From Bagarius yarrelli (Eukaryota > Chordata > Actinopteri > Siluriformes > Sisoridae), in NCBI GenBank assembly GCA_005784505.1, contig VCAZ01000042.1, forward strand, positions 2,848,854-2,912,853: a DNA stretch of 64,000 nucleotides, written 5' to 3'. Shown piece after piece: positions 24,656 to 35,740 of the stretch; within the stretch, counting starts at the first letter, position 1; every line of letters starts with the position of its first letter. Made by a program: the position numbers and the translations under genes. The notes under the pieces were generated by a model. The model had not been told where the DNA came from, did no database searches, and saw only the letters and a program-made list of their open reading frames with translations.

Positions 24656-26092
24656 CTGACTCCATGATAAAGCAAAGTGACAAATTTATAATAATAGAAA
24701 AGATCATGTTCTCTGGTCGAAAGGCACGGCCACAGAAACAGGACGAACAGAGCAGAGGCATGGCAAACTCTAAATGTGTGTGATGAGTTTACAGAAGGTG
24801 AAAGTCAATGTCAATAGGAGTTCTGGAATGGGAGGGCATGTGGAACCAGGCCAAAGGGAAATATCTGACCACAGGCGCCAGCGACGGAACTGAGCCAAGC
24901 ACCTGTTACACACACACACACACACACACACACAAGTAAAGATCTGAACATGAAAGTCTACAGAGATGGATGAAAGACACACACACACTCCTACATGCAC
25001 GCATCTAGACTCTGAAGACCCTGGCAGCTGTCATGGTGGTGCTTGTGGGTTTTTTGACGTCTGTGTGTGTATGTGGATACATTCGTAGCGTTCCAATCCA
25101 AATCCCCAGAGCTTGCTTTCAAATCAACTATTTAAATCGCCTGACATCTCAAGAACTCCTCACACCCGCAGTCACAGGGAGCTGAAGCAGTGCTGGACCT
25201 CAGCACGGCATGGGGAAGTTCTGTGACTAACAATTTTAACAACACACTGTAGTTAGAAGTTAAACCACCCATATCAACAATACACACCCCTGAGACCTGG
25301 GTTAGGGTTAACCTCTAAGAATAGACAAGATAATTATCCAGTTGAGGTGCTTTCTAAAACACAGCTGGTTTTTAAATCCAGGTTGCAACTCGACATCCTG
25401 CCATTTTTTCATAAAAAAATCTACTCTGGGACCCTGCCCGACATCACATACCATACTATATAGTATGCGATGCGGGTAGTATGTCTGAATCTTTATTATG
25501 CCAACAACATTGTGTGAAAAGTTCTCAGATGATCTACTACTCCCACCCGGATTTCGAAGTATGCATATAAAGCACACTTAAGTATCCCATAGGACCTACT
25601 CAGAGAGACAGCTTGTCAAATGCGGAAGTAGTGGAACTCGGCACTTTTCGAATGCTTTAAGTAGTTATACGTGCTTAAAGAAAAAATAAATCATCGTTCA
25701 TTAGATTTAAAATGTAATTATTCAACCTCATTTAAGATAAACATTATCCATCCTTAAATTCATGTCAAAATGGAAAAATGTCTTATGTATCAATTTCATT
25801 CAGACTTCCCATAACTATACTATAAGGAGATACTTTAACAGTTGGAAAGTATGTACTTTCCCTGAATCTAGTGCATACTTAAGTAATTCAAAAAGCAAGT
25901 GATATCAAACTAACATGGCTGCTAACATGGAGAGTGACGTACACTGTATACACAGATCTCCAACACTCTACCAGTCACATTTATTATGTCTTATGCATGT
26001 AAACATTCAACAGGAGGGTTAAGAACACATTCTGAGCATCTGTGTTTAAACTGCGTCATCTCTATTTGACCTGAATTTTAGAGTGTATCTGA

Positions 26093-26094
<2 letters not shown>
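24656..26094. other. intron with (CA)n tract and TAGTATG-rich degenerate element
   Basis: A CA tract lies at 24908-24934. From about 25432 to 25690 words such as CATACTATATAGTATGCGAT, GTAGTATGTCTGAATC and AAGTATGCATATAAAGC resemble a degenerate fish MITE with AGTATGCG-type sequence, but I cannot define its ends. The rest shows nothing recognisable. Confidence 0.4.

Positions 26095-26136
<42 letters not shown>
26095..26136. repeat. poly(A) run of 42 bases
   Basis: A pure A run. No recognisable retroelement precedes it, so it may be simple-repeat expansion or the tail of an unrecognised retrocopy on the plus strand. Confidence 0.95.
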
Positions 26137-26139
<3 letters not shown>

Positions 26140-26309
26140 TTTTAAAGATGCTACCAGTGTCACAAAAGATACACGTTTCAGCTTGAAATGGTCTGCGCTA
26201 ACCACATCTGTCGCTTGCTGGTTTTTAAGATCATGCTAGTTATGCTTAATCTAAAAAAACACTTGAGAGATTTAAGGTTTTAGTGTTGTTCCGCTGAGAT
26301 AAATGTAAT

Positions 26310-26612
26310 GTGAATGCCTTTATTTTGTCATATACACTTTTTTTATTACTTCGCATACCCTATTTTAGTAAGTTGGGGTCAGAGCGCAGAGTCAGCTATG
26401 ATGCAGCCCCCTCTGAAGCAGAAGGGGTTAAGGTTCTTGCTCAAGGACCCAACAGTGGCTGGCAGGCGGTGGTGGGGCTTGAACCAAGTTCTTCCTAGTC
26501 TTCAGATCAACAAATTAGGCTGGTGGTGGTGGGGATTGAACTGAGATCTTCCTGGTCTTAGCTCAACAACTTAGCACCTTAACCATTTGAGCCACCACTG
26601 CCCCACCACTGA
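26310..26612 (-). mobile_element. tRNA-derived SINE, family C, with duplicated head
   Basis: On the minus strand the head reads GGGGCAGTGGTGGCTCAAAT then GGTTAAGGTGCTAAGTTG (A-box-like), with a B-box-like GTTCAATCCCC. The body includes TCCTTGAGCAAGAACC, TAACCCCTTCTGCTTC and CTGACTCTGCGCTCTGACCC. The sequence GGTGGTGGGG(C/A)TTGAAC..TCTTCCT occurs twice in tandem (about 26468-26510 and 26522-26560), so the B-box region has been duplicated. The copy at 44764-45037 lacks this duplication. Confidence 0.75.
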
Positions 26613-29600
26613 TGGTACGACGCCATGAGCTTCTGAGTTAAAGAGTGAAGTGGCATAAAACCAGACAAGCTGTAACATCTTTCATTTTAATTACAAAAAA
26701 TTCTGTGGTGCACACGTACAACAAAGGAAGCCAAGCCCACACAACGGTTTTATTTCTCAGCATGAGCGTGTGACAGTGTGTGTGATGTGTGCGCTCTCTA
26801 ATTTAATACTGCAGAAAGCCTCATGCATACACAAACCTTTATTATATTTGTGGGTGCTGGTCACCCCGTGACCCTGAATCCCAGGAGCCAGACTTGGGCT
26901 AATGAGAGCCGGGCAGCTGGCGTGCAATTCGGCTTATTACTGGAAGCGCTTCTCGGCTCACAACGGCACCACTTAACTACATCATCACACCGATGGAGGT
27001 GTGAGAGAGCAAGGGAGGAAGTGATAAAGCACACAAAAGCCAGGCGTACTGCTTCCTTTCTTTCCCTCCCACATGCACGCAAAACAAATCCCACAACACC
27101 CACCATCGATCCAGATCCAGCACGTCTAACGATCAGTTATGATAACATTTTTAACAAGATGCCCAGCATCGCTTCGCTTGTACAAAAACTCTTCGAAAAC
27201 GTTTAACCCAAAATGAAGTTTTCTTTATACAGTTCCTGGAGATATGATTTGAAATATCTAATAAATACAGTTCTTTATACTAAAGATTTTAACAGTTCCA
27301 GTGAAACTGCACAGGCTACACAGAATCGTCGTCCAACTTCAGGTCAGAGGAGGAGCCTGACAAGATGCCGATCTCAATCCGAAGTCCCTTCATCTCATGG
27401 CTGCTGAAAGCATGGTCATGTTAAAGCAGATGATTCAGAGTGGTTAAAACAGAAAGCAGGGTCAAAATCACTGAACACAAGACCAGACATTATAACGGCC
27501 AGGCAGTCTGGATTCCTGCTTACTAAAAAGGAACATCATAGGTTTGAAAGGAGACAGTAGAAGGATGTAATTAAATAAAAGTCCAATGGAATTGGATTCT
27601 GTTTAGAATTCCGAATTATTCAGACACTTGTAGAAATCCGCTGAAGATGGTTCGGATTACTAGATCCGCATTTTTTTTACATTGCTGTGAAGTCCAACTA
27701 TTATTCTTAGCATCTCATAGGGGTTTTAGGTAAACGAATTGTTTGGAGGTGGACCTGCTTCCAAGCTTTAACCAAACTGCTATCTAAGAATTTCCAAGTG
27801 ACAGTCAGTTCCATGTCAGTTCTGTCAGTTCCATCAGATCCTGACACAGCAAGTGACACCCCCCCCCACACACACACACACAATACCACTACCACCACCA
27901 TGTTTCACTATCCTTTCTTGCTGCAGAATTTTTGGTTAGTTTTCAACTGAATGTAACAGAAAACACACCATCCCAAAATTTTCACATTAACCCCTCAGTC
28001 CCAGGAAATACTATCCCAAAATGCCTTAGTGTCATCAAGAGGTTTTATGACAAATGTGGGATGAGGCGAATATCCTCTTATTCACAAACATCTTTACGCG
28101 GTGTATTTCCATCTGTGTAATCACCAGCAGAAACACTGATCTTATATAAGGTGAGTGGGGAGCGTGGTCTTTTACATGTCCATCTGGGTTTTGTTACGAT
28201 TTTCCGAATGAGTCGCCCGTGTGTTTTTTAGAGGAAAACTTGGTAGACGGGTCTCTTTTGAGAAGATTCACCACTGCTTCATGCTTTCCCTATTTGGAGA
28301 TAATGGCTGTCTCTGTGGTTCGCTGCAATCCCAGATCCTCAGAAGTGGCTTTCTAACCCGTTTTTCCTCATGTTTTCTGGAATTTCTTTCGATTGCCACA
28401 TAGTGTGTGCGTTGAAAGCTTTGTGTTTACCTCACATCACTGAAAAAGTTCTGTTTCAAGTAATGTTTATAATCTACAAGACTGAGTGTGACTGAGTGTG
28501 ACTACAGACATGTTTGGTTTCTTAGTTGATTGTTAATTGAATTCCTTCCCCTATCCCAAACAGAGACCTGGTTGTCCAAGAGAATTTTTGACATATATTT
28601 CTACATTCAGATTTGTGTAAAACAGCACTTTCTACAGCTAAAAGCTTCAAATGAATAAAACAGAACCGAATCAAACCATAAGAATCCGAACCAAAGAATC
28701 CATAAGATTTAAATCAGTAACTTGATTTGGATCAAATTTAGCTTTAATATACTACCTTTACTCACAATCTCACTTTATTTGGCCATGAGGAGAACGTGAT
28801 AACCCATTTTTATTGTTATTTTGGAAAGGAATTCAGAGTGATGGTATGCCCTAACACGCTAGCGCTCGTCTTTGAACGGCATAAAGGCTGCCTCAGTTCT
28901 GCAAAGTGCCTATGTAGCGTCCTCCTTTTTAAAACAGGCCATTATCCACACACACACAAACACACACACACACACTCTCTGAACCCTGTACTAACAAAGA
29001 CATGCAGGTCTTTTCTGTGTGCTTGTGTTGGAAGTGTCAGAGAAGGACATTGATGAGATTTACTGCATCCTCCGTGTGTCGTCAGACGGACTGTGGACGA
29101 GCCGGGTGATAAAGTGTCCCATGGGGGGCACGGGGTAGACACACTCCATCCCACACAAAGACATCAAGAGTCAAGGAGCTTCCCGAGAGTTTGGAGAGGC
29201 GAATCGTTAATGTAATGAAGGCAGAGGGAATCAGAACAGAACATTCATGCTAAATGAATAGCGCGAGTTATTTGTTGTAGTAGCTGTTGGATTGTTTCAG
29301 GATTGTCACTCTATACTAACCAGCAACCAGAGAGTATAAAGGAGGAAGTAATCCTAAACTACAACCTTGTTCCTGGTTCATGCATCTATCACCTTTAGTA
29401 CCCACATATTAAAATGCAGATATTTTCGGATGCTGTTTCCATGGCGGCCGATCAGATTAGATAATAAACACACTGTTTTATTAGTCTGCATGTAAACACA
29501 TTAGGCGGTGCAGGACTACACCGTTATAACACCACCACTAAGCACACACCGTGTCCCAGCGACAGGCAGCACTCAAGACAAATGGCGACATTTTTATTTC

Positions 29601-30214
29601 CCAAAAAACTGCTGTAGAAATAAGTGGGACTAATTAGCCCCATTTCATCCCATCTTTTTTTCTAAGGGTGTGTTAAAGACGGGAGAGACATAGAGAAAAA
29701 GAGAAAGCGAAAGAGAGAGAGAGAGAGAGAGAGAGCAGAAGGTGTTATTTGCGCACAAATGCTAATGCTAGACCAAATGGCTGGACTTGTTTTGACACTT
29801 TGTCCCTCCTGGCACCCTTCAAAGCAGGCCTTACAAAATAGGCTACTTGAGCTTGAGCTTCTGACTTCATTAGAGACTAAAGCCTAAAAAAAAAAAGGAG
29901 AAAAATAACAAACGAGATCTGAAAAGCCTGTTGGACCCTTGTACTGTTTTCTTAATGAAGCTTGTTGCTGGGGCCCCAGCGGTTGTTATAAATGTATGTG
30001 TGAGTAAGTGGGGGAGAGGTGGAATGTACAACGTGACGTGGATGAGCGAGAGAGCGAAAGCAAGAGAGAGAGAGGGAGAGACGAGAGTCAATTATAAACA
30101 ATGACAGCAGTAAATATAAATGCCTTCCACTCATTATAGAGCTTCCAAGCAACAGGCTTCATTTGCTAATGAATGCTAATGCTAGCTCTGAGACGCCACA
30201 GTATCAGTGAGCTG
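26613..30214. other. mostly repeat-poor part of lrp4 intron 1
   Basis: Simple repeats at 27847-27882 (C run then CA), 28948-28976 (CA) and 29715-29735 (GA). A 127-codon open frame at 26823-27206 has no recognisable domain and no supporting splice sites, so I do not call it coding. Nothing else is recognised. Confidence 0.45.
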
Positions 30215-30248
30215 GGTTTTTTTGTATAATAGCACTAGCATTAATTTT
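30215..30248 (+). repeat. direct repeat, left copy, flanking the 30.3-30.8 kb element
   Basis: GTTTTTTTGTATAATAGCAC then TAGCATTAATTTTA matches 30832-30865 (GTTTTTTGTATAACAGCATT then AGCATGAATTTTTA) at most positions. The two copies lie on either side of the TIR element. Confidence 0.7.
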
Positions 30249-30273
30249 ATTTCTTTGAGTATCATTGGTAAGA

Positions 30274-30830
30274 CTAGGGGTGGGAATCTTTAGCTACTTT
30301 ACGATCTGATCCGATTCTGGGAGTCACAATCTGATTCCAAAATGGATTTATAAGCTACACTTTTTTCTAATTCTTCTGCTGTGTAAAAACATCTTTACAT
30401 TTTAACCAGAATTGGAGTTTCTATGCTTTTTGTTTATAGTTGGAAATTTCTGTATGACATCATCCATCTTAAAAAAGATGATTCCGTTTCGTAAATGATT
30501 CTTTAATTAATAATGTTCAGTGTTCAGGATGAACTGAAGCTCTGAATGAAACATGGAAACGTCAGATTATTAGAACGATTATAAAGAACACTTAAATAAC
30601 GCTGTAAGGACACACTAACCCTGTGTGAAACCCTGTGTTTATCCATCACGGAGAACCGGCACAAATCCATGGCAATTAAACCGCCACCGTCCGAATGACA
30701 GTTTCTTGGTCACGCATGTGCAGAACCATCACGATTTAATTTAAATTTAGAATCGATTGTAAACTTTTGAGAAATCATTAGAGAAAGAATCGCGATGAAT
30801 CGATGAATCTATTTTTCTACCCACCACTAG
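30274..30830. mobile_element. TIR element with CTAGGGGTGGGA ends
   Basis: The left end CTAGGGGTGGGA and the reverse complement of the right end CTAGTGGTGGGT agree at 10 of 12 positions. Internal ATCGCGATGAATCGATGAATC near the right end and CGATCTGATCCGATTC near the left are also partly inverted. There is no coding capacity. A TAGGGGTGGGNNATCG terminus is common among fish hAT-like elements, but no clear 8-bp target duplication is seen, so the class is tentative. Confidence 0.55.
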
Positions 30831-30831
30831 T

Positions 30832-30865
30832 GTTTTTTGTATAACAGCATTAGCATGAATTTTTA
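30832..30865 (+). repeat. direct repeat, right copy
   Basis: Partner of 30215-30248. At about 34 bp the repeat is far longer than a transposon target duplication, and 25 bp separate the left copy from the element. Confidence 0.7.
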
Positions 30866-31062
30866 AATCTAACATATCCATCACACAAAGCTGTGTAAGA
30901 TGTGTGTATTGATGGTTTAACCCTTCGTAACGGATTTATCTTCTACGATGAATACTCAGAACCTCAAAATAGAAAAAAAAAGCTGAAGAGGAGTCAATTC
31001 CAGATATGAATCTTTCCCTGGCTTCAGTTCTCATGACTGATCCGATATCAGCCAAACTCCAG

Positions 31063-31064
31063 CG

Positions 31065-31098
<34 letters not shown>
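31063..31098. repeat. (CA)n microsatellite
   Basis: A perfect CA tract of about 35 bp. The surrounding 30866-31400 holds nothing else recognised. Confidence 0.95.
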
Positions 31099-31403
31099 CG
31101 TATGACTGACAGTGTAACCATTAGATTATTGTGTAACTGAATCTGGCTGTGAAGGTTATTCGCTTTCACAACACACACGTGGCGAGGTGACGCGAGCAGC
31201 ATCGCTTCCATACACACTGCTGTGTCTTATGTAAATCTTAGGGATTAAAAGGGTTTGAAGGCATCAGAGGCGGTTCACCAGCGCGAACGTCCCGTCAATC
31301 AGGTTTCCACACACACAGGTTATAAAAACGATTTTGTACACAGCAGCGTTAAAGCCTTGATTAGCGCCGACACTCTTAAATCTGTCTGTAGTGGGTGTGG
31401 CAC

Positions 31404-32165
31404 CTGTCACACACACACACACACACACACTGCATCCAAAACTTACATTTAACAACGTTTACTTGGCAAAAAATCCAGAACATTCTAACATGTTACTGCA
31501 GAGTCCAGTATGATTGTCGCTTGAACACACACAAACACACACAGAAGTTACACTCTATTTCTTACACATTCACTCTTACACTTTGACATTAGTTCAGACA
31601 CACACACACACACTTACTTGCAAGCGCACACACACGCATTCACTTGCAACTCACTTGCGCGCTCACACACACACACGCGCACTCAATTGCGCGCTCACAC
31701 ACACTCAATTGCGCGCTCACACACACTCAATTGCGCGCTCACACACACTCAATTGCGCGCTCACACACACGCGCACTCAATTGCATAAACACACACTTAC
31801 TTGCACGAACACACTTAATGAGTCACACTCTAACACAAACACACACACACTCAATTGCCTGCACACACACTCCCTCGCGTGCCTGTGACCACAACACTCT
31901 CTCACACACACACACACACCCACACACCCACACACCCACGCACACACCACGCACACACACCCACGCACACACACCCACGCACACACCCACCCACCCCACA
32001 CCCACCACACCACACCGCACACACACCCACGCACACACACCCACGCACGCACACCCACGCACGCACACACACCCACGCACACCCACGCACACACACCCAC
32101 GCACACACACCCACGCACACACACACCCACCCACGCACTCTTACCCGCACCCACACACACGCTTG
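31404..32165. repeat. compound CA-rich satellite with CAATTGCGCGCT and ACCCACGCAC subarrays
   Basis: After short CA tracts, 31660-31790 contains a 22-24 bp repeat CTCAATTGCGCGCT plus CACACACA (about five copies). From 31905 to 32165 the array is made of 12-16 bp units of CACACACCCACGCACAC type. The long open frames here on both strands (for example 31644-32255 plus and 31777-32208 minus) are products of the repeat, rich in His-Thr-Pro or Cys-Val, and are not genes. The strand has a strong C/A versus G/T bias. Confidence 0.93.
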
Positions 32166-32422
32166 CACTTATCACTAAATTATCACTTAGACTGGATTTC
32201 TTCTCCACTGGATAATCATCATAGGATTTTTTACAGAATAATTAAGATCTCGTAGCTGAAAATGTCGTAAGTCTCCAGAAATCCTGAAGAGCTACTGGAT
32301 CCTAAAATCAGCCATTTAGAATTACGAGGTTCAGAGGAAGTCAGTGCTTTGCTCCAGAATTATTCAGTAATGATTAGCTGCCAAACCAGCTTTACAAGCT
32401 GAACGCACACATGTGCATGCAA

Positions 32423-32426
<4 letters not shown>

Positions 32427-32454
<28 letters not shown>

Positions 32455-32614
32455 TTTTTAATAAAATATCAGAAACCCTTTGATTCTGTAAATTACAGTA
32501 ACATAAGCAGCTTGGAAAAGATTTATGCACTAATGAAAGGAAAGCACACACTATACACCTGGTCACATCAGTCTCTAGACAACACTCACACACTCACACT
32601 CACACACACACACC
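32427..32614. repeat. CA microsatellites
   Basis: CA tracts at 32427-32455 and a broken CACTCACA/CACACA tract at 32583-32614. From 32615 to 33336 I see only further short CA patches (32708-32730 and 33226-33245). Confidence 0.92.
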
Positions 32615-33336
32615 TGCTTTTGTTTTTTTTAACAGAGCATTTGTTCAGCATTGTTAAGGCGTTCTGTCACTGATATCTGCAACAGAAGGGTGAAGAGGAA
32701 CCGCTATAACACACACATACACACACACACAAACAGAGAAATAAAAACATGTTCCACAAAATCTCATCACTGAAATATTATCAGATCATTGGACAAGATT
32801 CTGATCGTCTCATGCTAAACTGATCGAGACGCACTGAGCAGCTGATGACTCAAGTTCTTCTGCGTGGAGATGAGAAGCTGCTGGAGTGAAACACCTCCGA
32901 TTATTGGTCCCCTGATCAGATGATGAGAGGTGTGACTGAGTTACAGCACATCTCCAAAAACCACTCTGAAATGACTCCTGTGAGAGGAACCGTCGGGACG
33001 TCAGAGCGTGCTAATTACCCTGCTAATTAAAACGCCTCAGGTGGTGGAATCCAGTCCAAGACCGATACAAAGCTAACAATTTGTCCTGGAAGTCGGGCGG
33101 CGTACTATGATGTCTTAATAATGATTTAGACAATTTATATACACTTGTCACTTCCTGTCTTGCTTAAACACCCTGAGAAATGCAGCTTTAGGTATACTTA
33201 AGCGAAGAAGGTTGGATTTTTCTCTCACACACACACAGACACACACTTTCTCAAATGCATCATATTAGTACCTAACCGTCTTACCATGTAAGGCTTAAAA
33301 TATATTTTTCCCCCCATGTTGTTAGAGACACTACGC

Positions 33337-33833
33337 CAGGGGTCCCCAAGCTCCGGTCTGCGGCCCGGTACCGGCACCATGGATCATTTGGTCCAGGGCC
33401 GCAAAGAAACAAAATGTGGGTAAAAATAGAGTTATTTTTCATTCATTAAGTTTTCGGCTCTTATTTTTAAAAACGACTGTTTCCGCCCTCGCCTCACTAC
33501 CTCACTACCTCATTTGGAAAAAAAAAGAAGGAACGAGCAAACGATGAGGCGGCAGAAAGGTACAGACTGCCAGCAAAAAGATACCGAAGATTCCTACCTG
33601 TTATTGTAATGACCTAATATACAGTGTGATTATTGCATTCAGATAATTATTGTTGCCACTGTAACAATTTAATTTCCCCACTGTGGGATCAATAAAGATT
33701 CTCTTATCTTATCTTAACACACTGAGAAATGAAATGAGAAAGGTTGTTGTTATTAGAACCCCTGTGCCTCTACCGTGGTAAAATGTTCATGCATGAAACT
33801 GGTCTCTGGTCCAAACAAGGTTGGGGGCCGCTG
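33337..33833. mobile_element. Zaphod/Charlie-like non-autonomous hAT element
   Basis: The left end CAGGGGTCCCCAAGCTCCGG and the right end GGTTGGGGGCCGCTG are the inverted ends of this widespread hAT group. Inside the left end, CGGCCCGGTACCGG and GGTCCAGGGCCGC match its usual subterminal sequence. The flanking octamers CACTACGC and CTCAATGC agree at five of eight positions, compatible with a worn 8-bp target duplication. No transposase remains. It contains a nested retroelement tail at about 33575-33716. Confidence 0.78.
33575..33716 (+). mobile_element. non-LTR retroelement 3' end nested in the hAT element
   Basis: The sequence GCCACTGTAACAATTTAATT, then TCCCCACTGTGGGATCAATA and AAGATTCTCTTATCTTATCT, is the standard 3' terminus of a fish LINE or LINE-tailed SINE ending in short tandem repeats. 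The 5' boundary is not clear. The same tail in decayed form occurs at 7668-7734. Confidence 0.65.
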
Positions 33834-34504
33834 CTCAATGCAACAAACACCGCACTCACACTCCTCTCTGGTGTCGTATCACACAGGTCGACCCTTTAAA
33901 CATCTTCTGAGACAAAGTTTAACCTGTGCCGGTTTGACGCCACAGTGATTCCCTTCTTCTACGAATAGAAGGAGTGTGAAATGAAAGCCATCCAACACCT
34001 GGTGTACTGGTTATTAGCGATACCCAGGAGGTTTGACCAACTAATTTACTAAAAGTACCGCCAGAGATTTTAGGTATATATATTTTAATAATTGTATAGC
34101 ACATTTTCACTATAAAAACATTTATTATTTATCCTTTTTAGTCGTATTTATTGTTATTACACATTTAAACATGTTTTGTTTCCAAATGTCTTCCAAAGTT
34201 TCCACAGACAGATAACACACACCGGAGAAGACACCGTCAATGCATGACAATACGAATGTGATGTAGTCCTCATTGTTCTTACGCTGCTATTCTTGCTTTG
34301 ATTCTTTTTTCGTGCTGGCGTGTGCTTGGACCTGCTGGTAATTTGCTTCTATTTGTGCATGAAATGAACCTATATAACGTTTCCTGATATGTTGTCACAT
34401 GACACAAATTAAGCAAACAAATGTATTTATTTTTATTTAGATTTTTTCTACCTATTATTTGTTTAATCTTTTTTTATGATTATAATTTAAATGATCTGCT
34501 TGTC

Positions 34505-34559
34505 ATCAACTCACGAACCCCCTGCAATTCCCTTGCGAACCCCAGTTTGGGAAACCCTG
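34505..34559 (-). mobile_element. terminal fragment of another hAT-like element
   Basis: The reverse complement begins CAGGGTTTCCCAAACTGGGG and continues GTTCGCAAGGG and GGGGGTTCGTGAG, resembling the end of a fish hAT MITE. No matching opposite end was found, so the element appears truncated or its left part is too diverged. Confidence 0.45.
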
Positions 34560-34586
34560 GTGATACGGATACCATACTGGAACATA

Positions 34587-34714
34587 CACTCATTCATTCA
34601 TTTATCTTCTATACCTGCTTATTCCCTAATTCAGGGTCACAGGGATCTGCTGGAGTCTATCCCAGCTGTCTCTGAAAGGGCAAAAGGTCAGGAGGGGGAC
34701 ACCCTGAACAGGTC
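34587..34714 (-). mobile_element. SINE family A, tail part only
   Basis: Contains TTTATCTTCTATACCTGC, CTTATTCCCTAATTCAGGGT, GGAGTCTATCCCAGC and GGGGGACACCCTGAACAGGT, matching the 3' half of the family. It stops before the tRNA-like head, as expected for a 5'-truncated retroposed copy on the minus strand. It lies inside lrp4 intron 1, about 0.7 kb from exon 1. Confidence 0.75.
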
Positions 34715-35393
34715 GTAACTCTAATTGTTCGCACTAAATTTTTAATGCTCTGTGTGATTATTTAACATGATCACCATTTTCTGTCCATGTGGATTAATGT
34801 AATTTATAAAATATAATGATTTATGTCCCATGTCCTGTGTGCGAAGTAGGACGTCTTTTATACAAGTTCTGAGACAAATTCTCAAAAGCAAACTAGAATC
34901 CGTGTCCACATCAGTCTCAGAGTTTCACCGTTTCTGCCTTTACAGGTCTGATCTGAATGCATCAGCGTGACCTCTCGAACATCAATTGAATCTAATCCAG
35001 AGAAATCAGTGTTCGGTTTCACCCCGCTGGAGGATGTGAGTGACCTGCAATACCTGCGAAGGAGCTGTTCATGAAAACATCATCACAGACACTTAGATCC
35101 CCTGAGGTTCTCCAAGAAGAGAAAAGACTTTACGTTGACTTGTCTCAAAAAAGAGACACATGGAGGTGTCCCAGGGTAAAAAGTGTTGATTAGAGGTTTA
35201 CAGAGAACCTGCTGAGGAACTCCATGGATGGATGGACGGATGGATGGTCGCATGAAGATTTCTGTCTGGGGTTAGGGTTTTTGGGAAGTGCAACATTCAC
35301 GAGCACTAGTCTAAACTAAGAAACTATTTAAAAAAATAAGAAAATCTAACATTTATTAAAAAAAGAAATAGAAAAAGTTAGATTAACACTCAC

Positions 35394-35439
35394 CTTGAGC
35401 GCAGAGACACAAAGTTAGGAGAAGCCCAGGCAGCTCCAT
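35394..35439 (-). CDS. lrp4: lrp4 exon 1, coding part: start codon and signal peptide
   Basis: The minus strand reads ACCATGG (a strong Kozak context) and then MELPGLLLTLCLCAQ plus the first base of a Gly codon, followed directly by the donor GTGAGT at 35393-35388. The peptide has the short polar start, leucine-rich core and small residues near the end expected of a secretory signal peptide; cleavage is probably close to the Ala-Gln-Gly junction. Joining its phase-1 end to the phase-1 acceptor of exon 2 gives CAQG then VYSSTECSCG with no frame break, which parallels the N-terminus of human LRP4. The exon lies next to a CpG-rich segment, as expected for a first exon. The ATG at 35439 is the only plausible start seen just upstream of the donor. 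This exon is too short to be found as an open frame, so it rests on the splice sites, the phase and the signal-peptide character. Confidence 0.88.
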
Positions 35440-35740
35440 GGTGTAAGCGACGCTCCACACTTTTACACCGCTTTCCCCGTGATTTAACGCTTATAAAGTT
35501 ACGCGAGACACATACACGTCTAAAAAACGCATAAATCCTCTAAACAGGATATAAAGCAGACGCAGAACTCATGTCGAACGGCGCTGTTGCGGCTTAAACG
35601 TCCCCCGGATGAGTTCGTGTACCGGACCCCGCTGAGGAGTTGAGCTCAACTAAAGCAGCACGGGGGAGAGAAAAAGTCCAGCAGCTGCAGCGCGAGCGCT
35701 GGAACGTACCACCTTTCTCTGAGCCGGCGGGGGAACTCTT
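35440..35740 (-). promoter_or_regulatory. lrp4: CpG-rich lrp4 promoter / 5'UTR
   Basis: Immediately upstream of the lrp4 ATG, CpG dinucleotides become clearly more frequent than in the AT-rich surroundings, for example CGAACGGCGC, ACGCGAGAC, GCGCGAGCGCTGG and GAGCCGGCGG. This is the only such cluster of any length in the window. It fits the CpG-island promoter and 5'UTR of the gene. No convincing TATA box or exact start site can be assigned. The 5' boundary is a judgement, made where the sequence turns back to AT-rich at about 35745. Confidence 0.6.

Larger units (their letters stand above)
3851..35393 (-). other. lrp4: lrp4 intron 1 (31,543 bp)
   Basis: The interval runs between the exon 1 donor (GTGAGT) and the exon 2 acceptor (GCAG). 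I saw no further exon in it. Both ends, roughly 3.9-12.3 kb and 30.2-34.8 kb, are crowded with transposon remnants and microsatellites. The middle is largely single-copy-looking AT-rich sequence. Long first introns in developmental receptors often hold regulatory elements, but no element can be assigned here from one sequence. The unusual length is explained at least partly by the insertions listed separately. Confidence 0.85.

Noticed and set aside
26823..27206. 127-codon open frame in lrp4 intron 1
   Set aside because: No recognisable domain, composition like surrounding intron, and no matching neighbouring exon. Length is not exceptional for a 64-kb window.
31644..32255. 203-codon open frame rich in His-Thr-Pro, with overlapping minus-strand frames
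   Set aside because: It is read entirely from the CA/ACCCACGC satellite; all frames on both strands stay open because the repeat lacks stops.
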